The position numbers were made by a program, and so were the translations under genes. 61,489 nucleotides of DNA from Verrucomicrobiales bacterium (GTDB taxonomy: Bacteria; Verrucomicrobiota; Verrucomicrobiia; Limisphaerales; CAIMTB01): the NCBI GenBank assembly GCA_016795425.1, contig JAEUHG010000192.1, forward strand, positions 1 through 61,489, given 5' to 3'. The notes beneath the pieces are model-generated. The model made no database searches. It was not told the DNA's origin and saw nothing but the letters and a program-made list of their open reading frames with translations. Positions 44,513 to 54,700 of this stretch are shown one piece after another. Each line of letters begins with the position of its first letter. Positions within the stretch are counted from its first letter, which is position 1.

Positions 44513-47500
44513 TCAGGAAGTCACCCCGACCGGTGGCAAGCGACTCCCCCGTTTTTCCCCTGCCTGGGATGCACGTCCGGAATTCTTGGAACCGCCCAGA
44601 AGCGCCACCCGATGCAATACCGCGCGCAAGGCTTCCAACCCCACTGGCTTGCTCAGGTAATCCGTCATTCCCGTCTCCAGACAGGCCTCGCGGTCGCCTT
44701 GCATCGCTCCAGCCGTCATCGCCACGATCGGTACCGGTCGCCCCCGTCCCCGAGGCATCATTTCCGCTTCTTTCAAACGGATCTGACGTGTCGCCTCAAA
44801 CCCGTCCATGACCGGCATCTGGCAGTCCATGAAGATCACATCGTAGTCGAACTTGCCGATCGCCTCGATGGCCTCCACGCCGTTCGGTGCGATGTGGGCC
44901 TCGTGTCCCAGCTTCTCCAGCAGGCGTTTCGCCAAAAGCTGGTTCACCGAGTTGTCCTCCACAACCAACGCCCGCATCGGCTGGGTCTCCATCACCACCG
45001 GCGGCACATCGACCGGAAGGGGCCGTCGCAGCCCACCTCCCAAAACGGTCGAAAGCCGGTCACGAAAAGCCAGGGAACGAATCGGCTTGGTCAACACCCC
45101 GGCAATCCCGAGGTTCGAAGGCAACCGGTCTGCCGATCCCTTGGCCACCATCACCACGAGCTTGGGAACGGTCGACTGCGGGGCGGGCGGAATTGCCGGT
45201 AAATGCCGCGCCAGTTCGTGCGAGCCGCCCGACCCGGGAAGGTCCACCAGGACGAGATCATAAGGCACCCCTCGCTCGCTCGCCGACAGGAGGCGTTGCT
45301 CGGCCTCCGCTCGACCATCCGCCTCTTCCCATTCCATGCCTGCCGCCGAAAGGTGACAGCCCAGTGCGGTTCGTTGCGGAGCAAATCGAGAGACAATCAA
45401 TGCGCGCCGACCTCCCGAAAACTCCGGCATGGATTCCACGGCATCCCCTACGGCCGGCAATCGCAGTGCAAACCAAAAGGTCGACCCAACCCCAAACTGG
45501 CTGCGCAATCCGATTTCGCCGCCCATCAGGTGAACCAATTGCTTGCTGATCATCAGTCCAAGACCTGTCCCACCAAACCGCCGCGACGTCGTCTTTTCCG
45601 CCTGCGAAAAGGCCTGGAACAGCCGCGCCTGGTGTTCGTCGGGGATCCCCACCCCGGTATCGATCACTTCAAAGCCGACCGTCGTTTCCCCCTGGTCATC
45701 GGTTCCGCTGAACGCGCGCAGCGTAATCCCGCCCTGCTCTGTGAATTTCACCGCGTTCCCCAACAGGTTCACCAGGACCTGACGCAACCGAACGGGATCG
45801 CCACGCCGCAGGACCGGCAGTCCAGCCTCCAGGATCGTCGCCAGTTCAAGTCCCTTCTGAGCGGCCGCCGCCGCCACAATCTCAGCACTGCCTTCCACCA
45901 CCTCGCGCAAGTCAAACTCGAGGCTCTCTATGGACAGCTTGCCGGCGTCGATCTTGGAGAAGTCGAGGATCTCGTCGATGGTGGCCAGCAGGGCCTCGGC
46001 GCAGGTCCGCGCTGTCCGGGCATGGTCCACCTGGGACGGCTCCAATTCCGAGGCCAGCAGAAGATCCAGGAAACCCACCACACCATTCAACGGCGTCCGG
46101 ATCTCGTGACTCATGCTGGCCAGGAAATGCCCTTTGGCTTGGTTCGCCGTCTCGGCTCGGTGCTTGGCCTGGGCCAACTCGTCGGTCCGCTCCCGAATCC
46201 GGCAATCCATTTCCGCCAGTAGCGATTGCAGTTTCCTGTTCAGGTCGTCCTTCTCACCCAGCGCGGCCTTTAGCTTGGTGTACGAATCTCCGAGGCGCGA
46301 AAGCATCAACTCGAAATCCCGGGCAAGTTCGTTCACCTCCTCCGGACCATCCACTGTTGAAACCCACGCCGGTGTCGGCAGGGCCGTCGTGTTCATCTCG
46401 CGAACCTTGCCCACCAGCGTCTCGATCGGCCGAACGACCTCCCTCGCAATCCATCGAGCCAGAACGATGGCCCCGGCAAACGCGATGGCGAACCCAGCCA
46501 AAATCACCAAGTAGAAGCGTTGCGTCTCCGCAAGGATATGGGCCCGCTTCTGCAGAACCACTACCCGCCAATACTGTCCCGAAGGAGCCTCCTCAATCCG
46601 GCATTGGCTCGCCAGATGTTCCTCCACTCCTGAGTTCCGGGTCGTCCGAGTGTCGAATTCAAAAACGTCCTCCCCCTTGGCCCCTTCGATGGCGCGCATC
46701 AGGTCTCCGCCCGTGAGGCGACCCAAGATCGGAAAAGCCTGTGTGTCGCTCGCATACACCACACGGTCTCCTTGATCCAGAATCAGAAACGTCGCCCCCA
46801 GGAGCGCGTTGTACTCCCTTGCGATCTGCTGAAATCTCGAAAGATCCAGGGACCCCTCCACGATCGCCCGCGGCACACCGCTCGCATCCCGAATCGGTGC
46901 GCTGATCGCCACGATCGGGTCCTGCCCAAATCCGCGACCAACAAAAGCATCCGACACAAACGGAGACCCGGTGGTCATCGGATACCGAAAATACTCGCGA
47001 TCGGCAACGAGCGGACTCGTCTCCAGCACCGACATGCCCTCCTGGGTAACCAGCGGCTGCGCCGCGATCAGACGTCCCTCCTGGTTGGCGACCAGCAGGG
47101 TCAAGAACCCAGGATAGTTGGCCCGAATCCGCCCCAACCAGGGATGGGGGTCCGTCATTCGATCCCACCCATGCAGTTCCAGAGCATCCCGCAGCGCCAG
47201 AATCGCCTGCAGATGCTTGGCCATGTAGTCCGCTACCTGCCGACGAATGGCCTGACCTGCCTCGCGCAAACGATCCCCAGCCACCTGACGATCGCGCTGC
47301 GTCAGAATCCGTCCGTAGAGAACGCACATGACCAGCAGTGGAAGCGTCGCCGCCGGCACGAACCGATCCGTCAGCATCCGATTCATCGACGGCAGGTTCG
47401 ACCGATGTCCGCCATCCAGTAAGCGTCGAACCGGGCCGGCCAGCAGCAGGAGGTCCGCCATCATCACATTCACCAATCCGTTGAAGGGCCGGCATAGTGT

Positions 47501-47860
47501 CAGCGCCCAGGTGACATGCGACGAGAACCCCAGGTATCCTTGACTGATCACCAGGGTCAAGGGGGCTCCCACCACCAACCAATAGACGAGGTCCGCGTAC
47601 AATGGCTGAAGCCGACGTCGGGTCAGCCACCCCACCACCAATCCCTCCAATCCCATCACCACCATCGCCATCGGATGTCCCCAGAGGACCAAGGTCTGGC
47701 TGGATGCCATTGCCGCGGCCAGCAATCCCAGCCGCGGCCCGAACGCAATGGCGGCCAGCGTCGAAAGTATCCCCCCGAAAAACACGTGGATCCCCGGATA
47801 GACTTCCAAAGTCCACCGGTTGACCAGAAAGCCGCCCGCCCCAAGCAGCAGGGTCATCAT
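44513..47860 (-). CDS. Membrane hybrid histidine kinase with Cache, HAMP and receiver domains
   Basis: 1115 aa from ATG 47860, which has AGGG six bases before it and starts the first helix; a GTG at 47893 adds 11 residues. About five N-terminal helices (to residue 155) form a membrane sensor. A Cache-like extracytoplasmic domain spans about 180-430. A further helix (FYLVILAGFAIAFAGAIVLA) is followed by HAMP (VVRPIETLVGKVREM). HisKA holds phospho-His in SHEIRTPLNGVVG (near 580). The HATPase domain has VLVNLLGNAVKF, DTGVGIPDEHQ and GTGLGLMISKQL. A degenerate receiver (about 815-930) lacks the first acidic pair. The final receiver has phospho-Asp in VIFMDCQMPVMDG (near 1010) and Lys in DYLSKPVG. 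Orphan: no response regulator adjacent. Ligand unknown. Confidence 0.92.
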   Translation of the reverse strand: MMTLLLGAGGFLVNRWTLEVYPGIHVFFGGILSTLAAIAFGPRLGLLAAAMASSQTLVLWGHPMAMVVMGLEGLVVGWLTRRRLQPLYADLVYWLVVGAPLTLVISQGYLGFSSHVTWALTLCRPFNGLVNVMMADLLLLAGPVRRLLDGGHRSNLPSMNRMLTDRFVPAATLPLLVMCVLYGRILTQRDRQVAGDRLREAGQAIRRQVADYMAKHLQAILALRDALELHGWDRMTDPHPWLGRIRANYPGFLTLLVANQEGRLIAAQPLVTQEGMSVLETSPLVADREYFRYPMTTGSPFVSDAFVGRGFGQDPIVAISAPIRDASGVPRAIVEGSLDLSRFQQIAREYNALLGATFLILDQGDRVVYASDTQAFPILGRLTGGDLMRAIEGAKGEDVFEFDTRTTRNSGVEEHLASQCRIEEAPSGQYWRVVVLQKRAHILAETQRFYLVILAGFAIAFAGAIVLARWIAREVVRPIETLVGKVREMNTTALPTPAWVSTVDGPEEVNELARDFELMLSRLGDSYTKLKAALGEKDDLNRKLQSLLAEMDCRIRERTDELAQAKHRAETANQAKGHFLASMSHEIRTPLNGVVGFLDLLLASELEPSQVDHARTARTCAEALLATIDEILDFSKIDAGKLSIESLEFDLREVVEGSAEIVAAAAAQKGLELATILEAGLPVLRRGDPVRLRQVLVNLLGNAVKFTEQGGITLRAFSGTDDQGETTVGFEVIDTGVGIPDEHQARLFQAFSQAEKTTSRRFGGTGLGLMISKQLVHLMGGEIGLRSQFGVGSTFWFALRLPAVGDAVESMPEFSGGRRALIVSRFAPQRTALGCHLSAAGMEWEEADGRAEAEQRLLSASERGVPYDLVLVDLPGSGGSHELARHLPAIPPAPQSTVPKLVVMVAKGSADRLPSNLGIAGVLTKPIRSLAFRDRLSTVLGGGLRRPLPVDVPPVVMETQPMRALVVEDNSVNQLLAKRLLEKLGHEAHIAPNGVEAIEAIGKFDYDVIFMDCQMPVMDGFEATRQIRLKEAEMMPRGRGRPVPIVAMTAGAMQGDREACLETGMTDYLSKPVGLEALRAVLHRVALLGGSKNSGRASQAGEKRGSRLPPVGVTS

Positions 47861-48107
47861 AAGCGGCCCTAGGTTCCCACGTCGTACCACCACCTCTACT
47901 TATCGGCTGTCGTTGGCGAGCGTTGGAGATTCTCGTCGCCGTCGTGCGCCATCGCTGCCGTCACCAACCCCCTGCCAAGCCTCCTAAACGAATTTCCTAG
48001 GACCTCACCTCTGTCATTTGCACACTCTGAGTCCCCAGCTAATCTCCGCCGAAACACAGGTTTCTCCCATTCGCACTCAAATCGATCCGACCCTCGTACC
48101 CTTCATC
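47861..48107. other. Divergent intergenic region
   Basis: About 250 bp between the hybrid kinase and the aminopeptidase. Promoters for both are expected here, but no confident box pair was seen. Confidence 0.35.
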
Positions 48108-49253
48108 ATGGACTCCTCTTCGTCGTTCCCGCCGTTCAGCCTCTTCCGTCTTCTAAAAACCACCTTCGAACCGCGTCCAGGGGAACGTATCGCCGTCTTG
48201 ATCGACCTTCCGAATCCTCAAGACATCAAGGATTTTAGTTTTCTCGCCGACCCAAGTCTTTCCATCCAACGCCTGGCTCACGACGTCTTCTATCGCGGCT
48301 TACAACAAGGCGTCGCTGCTGAACTTGGAATCGTTGGCGGCGACCTCTTCGCCTATCGCATCACCGGTGGAAGCAACCTCGACCTCCCGCCTGACGCCTT
48401 CACGCCCGATGGCCGACAGGTGCAACTCGCCGAGGCGGTCTATCCGCGATTCCAAATCATCCTCTGCATCTCCACTTTCTCAGCAACCGCGCCGCTAACG
48501 GCCTTTGCCAAGCAATTCGGATTCCGCGGCGCCACCCTCCACGGCCTCAACGATGCGATTCTTCGCACCGGACTCGCCGTCGATTACAACGAGGTGAGCC
48601 GCAATGCCGAAAAACTCCGCCTCAGCCTGACGCGCGCCGATGGTTTTGAAGTGGATTTTGAAGTCCACGGCCGGAAGGTCACCCTCCGCCTCGATACCCG
48701 GCAGCAGGAAGCCCAGAAAAGTCACGGGCTTTGCCGCGGCGAGAAACCCGACGTCGCCAATCTGCCCGCCGGCGAAGTCTACTTTGTTCCCGCTGGTGCT
48801 TCCGGCGCTTTCCCCATGCGTTATGCGGACGGAACTCTGGGCCTCATGCATGTCCAGGATTGCCGCATTCAGCGCGCCGAATTCCTCGCGGGCGACCCCT
48901 CTGTCGTTGCCACCCACAATGCCAAGCTCGCCTCCGACCCTGTCACCGGCGAACTCGGTGAACTCGGCTTTGGCACGCAATCCTTGCCCCCGTCCGGCAG
49001 GGATATCCAAGACGAGAAAATCCTGGGTACCATGCACGTCGCGACCGGTCGCAGCGATCACCTCGGAGGTCACCTGACTCCCGAAAAATTTGCCTCGGCC
49101 CTCAATGCGACCCACGACGACATCCTCTTCGCCCCGCACAAAACCCCCGAAATCTTCGTACACGAGGTCCGCATGATCCGCGATAACTCCCGCATCGCCG
49201 TTCTGCGAGACTACCAACCCACCGACTATCTCAAGTCTGCCCTGGCCTCCTGA
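48108..49253 (+). CDS. Aminopeptidase of the M29 (AmpS/AmpT-like) type
   Basis: 381 aa from ATG 48108; an earlier in-frame ATG at 48018 lacks family support. The second half matches M29 metallopeptidases. Candidate metal ligands appear in the expected order: PAGEVYFVPAG (Glu), GELGELGFG (Glu), GTMHVATGRSDHLGG (His) and THDDILFAP (His, Asp). The N-terminal half is more divergent than in characterised members. Likely a cytoplasmic two-metal aminopeptidase with broad specificity. It is followed 42 bp later by an ovothiol-type methyltransferase, and the two are probably co-transcribed. Confidence 0.75.
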   Translation: MDSSSSFPPFSLFRLLKTTFEPRPGERIAVLIDLPNPQDIKDFSFLADPSLSIQRLAHDVFYRGLQQGVAAELGIVGGDLFAYRITGGSNLDLPPDAFTPDGRQVQLAEAVYPRFQIILCISTFSATAPLTAFAKQFGFRGATLHGLNDAILRTGLAVDYNEVSRNAEKLRLSLTRADGFEVDFEVHGRKVTLRLDTRQQEAQKSHGLCRGEKPDVANLPAGEVYFVPAGASGAFPMRYADGTLGLMHVQDCRIQRAEFLAGDPSVVATHNAKLASDPVTGELGELGFGTQSLPPSGRDIQDEKILGTMHVATGRSDHLGGHLTPEKFASALNATHDDILFAPHKTPEIFVHEVRMIRDNSRIAVLRDYQPTDYLKSALAS

Positions 49254-49295
49254 TAGGCCACAGTGGCACCTCCGAAGACCGGGACACCCACCTCC

Positions 49296-50045
49296 ATGTC
49301 GGACTTCTACGAATCGGACCAGGCGCTGTCCGAATACCTTCTTTTTCACTACGGCGACCCCGATCTTCAGATGCCCTGGACTCACGGCCCCCTCGCGGCC
49401 ACGGACTTCCCCGTCCGTTGCGTCGAGACGGCCCTCGACTCCTACCCGCTCCCGGCGGACGCCCGCGCCCTTGAACTCGGCTGTGCCGTAGGTCGCGCGG
49501 CGTTCGAACTCTCGCGATCATGCGCCCGAATCATCGCTTTGGATCGATCCGCGGCCTTTATCGCCGCCGCCAGGCGCCTCCAAAGTCATGGCCGAATCGA
49601 CTTTACCATCCCCGTGGAGGGCCCCCTCACCCAACGAACTACCGCCCGAACGCCGGTCGGATCCTTCCCCGAACGCATTCAGTTCGAGGTCGGCGATGCC
49701 CTTCATCTCCCGGCGGACCTCGGGACCTTCGACCTCGTTCTCGCCGCCAACCTTCTCGATCGACTGCCTGATCCCGTCCGGTTTCTCAGCAACGTGGAAT
49801 CTCTGGTCAAACCGGAAGGACGCCTTCTCCTGACCTCGCCTTACACTTGGTTGGAGACGTACACGCCAAGGCCGTCCTGGCTGTGTGCCGATGGCCGACG
49901 AACCAGCGAGGTCCTCCACTCCCTGTTGCCCGGTTTCCGGCTGCTGCGGCGGGTCGATCTACCCTTTGTCATTCGCGAGCACGCTCGGAAATTCCAATGG
50001 AGCGTCGCCGAAGCCACCCTCTGGCAGCGGTGCTCTCCAGCCTGA
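49296..50045 (+). CDS. Putative 4-mercaptohistidine N1-methyltransferase (OvoA C-terminal type)
   Basis: 249 aa from ATG 49296. It begins with the signature of the methyltransferase half of OvoA proteins: FYESDQALSEYLLFHYGDP. SAM-binding motif I is ALELGCAVGRAAFELSR and motif II/III region FDLVLAANLLDRLPDPVRFL. LLLTSPYTWLETYTPRP and FVIREHARKFQWSVAEATLW are family hallmarks. OvoA proteins normally fuse this domain to a sulfoxide synthase that joins Cys to His; here it is free-standing, and no sulfoxide synthase lies in the window. It would make ovothiol A from 5-thiohistidine if the rest of the pathway exists elsewhere. Otherwise the acceptor is unknown. Confidence 0.85.
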   Translation: MSDFYESDQALSEYLLFHYGDPDLQMPWTHGPLAATDFPVRCVETALDSYPLPADARALELGCAVGRAAFELSRSCARIIALDRSAAFIAAARRLQSHGRIDFTIPVEGPLTQRTTARTPVGSFPERIQFEVGDALHLPADLGTFDLVLAANLLDRLPDPVRFLSNVESLVKPEGRLLLTSPYTWLETYTPRPSWLCADGRRTSEVLHSLLPGFRLLRRVDLPFVIREHARKFQWSVAEATLWQRCSPA

Positions 50046-50067
50046 CCGCGGCCTCCCACGGCGGGCA

Positions 50068-51384
50068 TCAACCGATGGAGAGGCGGTGCACGACCCGCTC
50101 GATCGCCGCGATGCCTTCTTCCGCCTGGGGCTTGGACAGGTTCAGCGCCGGAAGCAACCGAACCACCTGCGCGCCGCTCGGAATGGTGAGCACTCCGGCC
50201 TCGTGCAGACGCGACACAACTTGCACTGCCGCCACTTTCTCCGTCCCGGCCAATCCCGGAATCTCGGCCGCCGGCTGAAACTCCAAACCCAACATGAATC
50301 CCATGCCACGCACGGTTCGAAGCACGGTAGGATAGGTTTCCACCAGGCGCTGGAGTTCATCCTTAAGCCAATCTCCCAACGTTCGAACATGCCCCGCCAA
50401 ATCCTCGGCTTCGATAACGTCCAGCACCCGGTTCGCAACCGCGCAGCCCAACGGCGTACCGCCGAAGGTAGTGGCGTGCGTTCCCGGCCCCAGCAAATCG
50501 CTCAGTCGCACCCCATGCGACTCCCCCCGAATCCAAAACGCCCCGATCGGAAAGCCGCCTCCCAGCGATTTCGCCATGGAAATGGCGTCAGGCATGAAAC
50601 CCGCCGCGCCATCCACACCTTCGAGAATGCGCTGAAAACTCTGGAATCTGCCGGTCCGAAAATGCCCGCACTGCACCGCGTCTATCATCAGAAGAAGACG
50701 CCGTTCATCGCACAGTCGACGTAATCCCAGGAGATACTCAGCCGTCGCCGGCGTGATCCCACCTTCGCCCTGTATCCCTTCGATCAGGATGGCCACCGTC
50801 GACGGCGACAACGCCTGCCGCACGGCATCCAGATCATTGTAAGGAACGTGACGGAATCCCGGCACCGCCGGTTCGAACCCCTTCTTCACCTTCTCCTGCC
50901 CCGTCGCCGAAATCCCGGCCAACGTCCGTCCATGAAAGGACTGCTGCGCGGTCAATACTTCAAAGCGCCCTTCGTCGTGACCGAACTTCCGGGCCAACTT
51001 GAAAAGACCTTCATTGGCTTCACCTCCGGAATTGCAGAAGAAGACCTTGCCCGGCGCGAGGTACCCGACCAATCGCTCCGCCAATCTCCCCTGCGGCTCG
51101 TGATAGTAGAGGTTCGAGACGTGCATCAACCGCTGGGACTGCTCCACCAACGCCTTGGTGATCTCCGCATGGGCGTGCCCTAACGCACATACCGCAATCC
51201 CGCTGCCCAGATCCAAATAACGGCGCCCCGCCACATCCCACACGTAGCTCCCCTGCCCTCGGGCCAGGGCAATCTCAAACCGGGAATAGCTCGGAACGAC
51301 GTAACGATTAAACGTCTCACGGATCTCCGAATACTGGTTGTGTACCAGCGGAGGCATCGGCACTGGAGGAACGATCTCTTTCAT
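50068..51384 (-). CDS. argD: Acetylornithine aminotransferase family protein
   Basis: 438 aa from ATG 51384 (MKEIVPPVPM). Class III PLP aminotransferase with KVFFCNSGGEANEGLFKLAR, FHGRTLAGISATGQ, the Schiff-base Lys in ISMAKSLGGGFPIGA and GTHATTFGGTPLGCAVA. This is the ArgD layout for arginine synthesis (N-acetylornithine with 2-oxoglutarate). The usual DEVQ motif reads DAVQCGHFRTGRF: the PLP-binding Asp is present but the following Glu is Ala. Ornithine or another omega-amino acid remains possible as substrate. Converges on the methyltransferase gene with 22 bp between; divergent from the multi-domain kinase operon (400 bp). Confidence 0.85.
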   Translation of the reverse strand: MKEIVPPVPMPPLVHNQYSEIRETFNRYVVPSYSRFEIALARGQGSYVWDVAGRRYLDLGSGIAVCALGHAHAEITKALVEQSQRLMHVSNLYYHEPQGRLAERLVGYLAPGKVFFCNSGGEANEGLFKLARKFGHDEGRFEVLTAQQSFHGRTLAGISATGQEKVKKGFEPAVPGFRHVPYNDLDAVRQALSPSTVAILIEGIQGEGGITPATAEYLLGLRRLCDERRLLLMIDAVQCGHFRTGRFQSFQRILEGVDGAAGFMPDAISMAKSLGGGFPIGAFWIRGESHGVRLSDLLGPGTHATTFGGTPLGCAVANRVLDVIEAEDLAGHVRTLGDWLKDELQRLVETYPTVLRTVRGMGFMLGLEFQPAAEIPGLAGTEKVAAVQVVSRLHEAGVLTIPSGAQVVRLLPALNLSKPQAEEGIAAIERVVHRLSIG

Positions 51385-51784
51385 CCTGCGAGGCGGAATT
51401 GGGCAACACATCCGACCTTCACTGCAAAGCGAATTCGTATCCCACGCTCCCCCGAACGACCAAAGGACCCCGCCGGCCTTCCAACAGCGTCCAACGCCAT
51501 CCACTGATTACCTCATTTCGTTAGACCCGCTTGCGTAAGAGAATCCCACCGAAACCGCCTTCGCCCGCCCAATACCCGCTTTCATGGCCCATGGGAAATC
51601 GTCGCAGCACCCTCGCTATCAACTCCGCCCAAGTTTCGCCGACATGAGAACTGAGTGATAGCTCGACACGGACAGCGCGCCGGGGGCCACGCCCAAGGTA
51701 CGCCAGGATCGGCTTTCTGGGATTTCATCGCCCCGAAACCGATGCGCCTGCCGTTTTTTCACGCTTCAGCCGTCCTTCTTTCCC
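51385..51784. other. 400-bp divergent intergenic region upstream of the kinase/EPS operon
   Basis: No gene or clear repeat. It must contain the promoter of the operon that begins at 51785. A TTTTTTC stretch near 51752 lies just upstream of the start. No high-confidence promoter boxes were identified. Confidence 0.35.
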
Positions 51785-54700
51785 ATGGAACCTGGTGACT
51801 CCATCAACCGTACTCCGCACCCGGACCACGGCATCCTCCCGGCCCCGGCAACCACCGCTGACGCGGAAACGGTCATCGATCTGCCCTGCCGCTGCGGCAC
51901 TTCGCAGTTGCTCTCGTTTCTCGCCGCCTACACCGACGACGCCATGATCCTCACCGACCCCCAAGGTCAGGTGGAGTGGGTCAATCGCGGCTTCACACGA
52001 ACCACGGGATACACTTCCCACGATCTCCTCGGTAAACGATCCGAACCCTTCCTCATCGGGCCCGACCCGGATCCCGTCACCCGAAACCGAATTCAGGAAT
52101 GCCTGCTCCGCGGCGAAGGCTTTCGTTCCCAGGTCGTCAACCGACGGAAGGACGGCCGGAAATTCTGGGCGGAAATGGAGATCCAACCGGTCCGTAACGG
52201 CAACGGTCAGATCGCCCACTTCCTCGCCCTCGAACGCGACATCACAGAACTACGCCGCGCCGTCCAGCGTCGCACCATCCAATACGAAGTCGCTCGCTGC
52301 CTCGCCGAAGAAGACGACTTCCCGTCCGGCGTCGCGCGAGCCCTCGAAATCGTCATCACCAGCCTCGATTGGGCCTACGGCGCCCTGTGGCGGGTCGAAC
52401 CCGGTCGCCAAAACCTCCGCCTTGAACAGTCGTGGCATGTCCCCACGGCTCGCGCCAAAGCCTTCGCCCTCGATGCCCAGCACCGCCGCTTCGGCTGGGG
52501 TGACGATCTTCCAGGACGCGTCTGGGCCACCCACAAGCCCGTCTGGATCCAAAACCTTTCCGTCGAACCCCACCTGCCCCGCGCCACCACGGCCACCCAT
52601 GCCGGACTCGCCTTCGCCATCGCCCTTCCCGTCCTCCATCGCGATCGCATGTGGGGAATCATGGAGTTCTTCGGGGATTCGGCGGAACCGCCCGATCCGG
52701 ACTTGCTTCGACTTCTCGATTCCATCGCCTGCCTGGTCAGCCAGTTCGAACAACGCCTCGCCGCCCGACGCGAACTCGAACTGCAGAAGACGCTGTTCGA
52801 AAGCCTGTTCTCCCAGGCCCCTGTCGCCATTGCCGTACTCGACGATTACGAACGCGTCCGCACGGTGAATGCCGAGTTCACCCGGCTCTTCGGCTTCACC
52901 GCCGACGAAATCACCGGCGTCAATCTCAACGAACTCATTGTCCCTCCTGGCTTTGTCAAAGCCGCAACGGCTGCGTCACGCGACCTCGCCGCCGGCCGAC
53001 GCGTCTCCTATGAGGCGGCTCGACGTTCCAAAGACGGCTCTGACCGAGTCGTTCAAATCATCGGTCAACCCGTCACCCTGTCGCCCACACAGGCCGGAAT
53101 CTACGCCCTATTCCTCGATCTCACCGCCCGCAAGCACGCCGAACTCGCGTTGCGCGAATCGGGACGGCGTCTCCGAGAAACCACCGCGCTGCAGCAGGCC
53201 ATTCTCGAAGGCGCCAACTACGCCATCATCTCCACCGATCCCGCCGGCGTTATCCGCACTTTCAACTCCGCCGCCGAGAAAATGCTCGGCTACGACGCCC
53301 CCACCGTCATCGGCACCGAGGTCGTGACCCTCATCCACGATCCCGCCGAACTCGCCAGTCGCGCCCGCGAACTCTCCATCGAACTCCAGTCCACCGTCAC
53401 TCCAGGCATCGAGTCCGTTGTCGCCAAAGCACGACGCGGGAGCCCGGACGAACGGGAGTGGACCTTCATTCGCAAGGACGGTTCCCGCTTCCCGGTTCTC
53501 CTTTCCATCTCCGCCCTCACCGACGAAAACGCCCAGATCTCCGGATTCCTCAGCATCGGCATCGATATCACCGAACGCCGCCGGGTCGCTGAGGAACTAC
53601 TCCGCGCCAAGGAGGCGGCCGAAGCCGCCAACCGTGCCAAAAGCGACTTCTTAGCCACGGTCAGCCACGAGATTCGGACTCCGATGAACGGCATCCTCGG
53701 AATGTCCGCCCTACTCCTCGACGCCCAACTCGACCCCGCCCACCGCGAAATGGTCGGTGCCGTCCATGCCAGCGCCGAAGCCCTCCTCTCACTCATCAAC
53801 GAAATCCTCGACCTCTCCAAGATCGAAGCCCGCCGCCTCGACCTTGTTCTCGAAGAATTCGAACTCGATACCGTTCTCGACGGAGTGGTCGACCTCCTGG
53901 TGCATGAGGCTCACCAACGCGGACTCCAACTCGCCGTCGTTCTTGACCCCCAGACACCCCGAACCTTCCGCACCGACGCCGCCCGCCTACGCCAAATCCT
54001 CATCAACCTCGTCGGGAATGCCATCAAGTTCACCCTCGAAGGTGAAATCGTCCTCGCCGTCACGCCGGTCGACAAAATGCTGCGGTTCTCGGTCAGCGAC
54101 ACCGGCATCGGTCTTACCCCGGAACAACAAAACCGCCTCTTTCAACCCTTCACTCAGGTCGATTCATCCACCACTCGACGGTTCGGCGGTTCCGGCCTCG
54201 GCCTCGCCATCTCCAAACGGATCGTCGAACTGCTCGGCGGCCAAATTGGGGTCGAAAGCGGTCCAGGCGCCGGTTCCACCTTCTGGTTTACCTTGCCCCA
54301 TCTCGAAACCCTCTCCTCCCCCCAACACAATTCCCTCCGCGTCCTGGTTGCCGATGATCACCCGCACGCCTGCCTCGCCGTCCGCAGCGGACTCGAAAGC
54401 CTCGGCGTTCATCCCGACTTCGCCACCCGCGAATCCGATCTCGCGGACCTCATCCGCACCGGGTCACCCAACGGACCCTACGACCTCATCATCGCCGACC
54501 GCGTACTCCTCGGTCGTGGCACCGCGGAAGCGCTCAAAAAGATCCGCTCCGCCTCCGGCGGCCGCCCCCATGTCGCCCTCACCGGCGTCGCCGCTGAAGC
54601 CTACGAAATCAACAATGCCGACTTCGCCGCCGATACTTTCGTCGCCAAACCCGTCAAACGATCCGCCCTCGCTGCGCTGGTCGCCCGTCTCCATTCCGAC

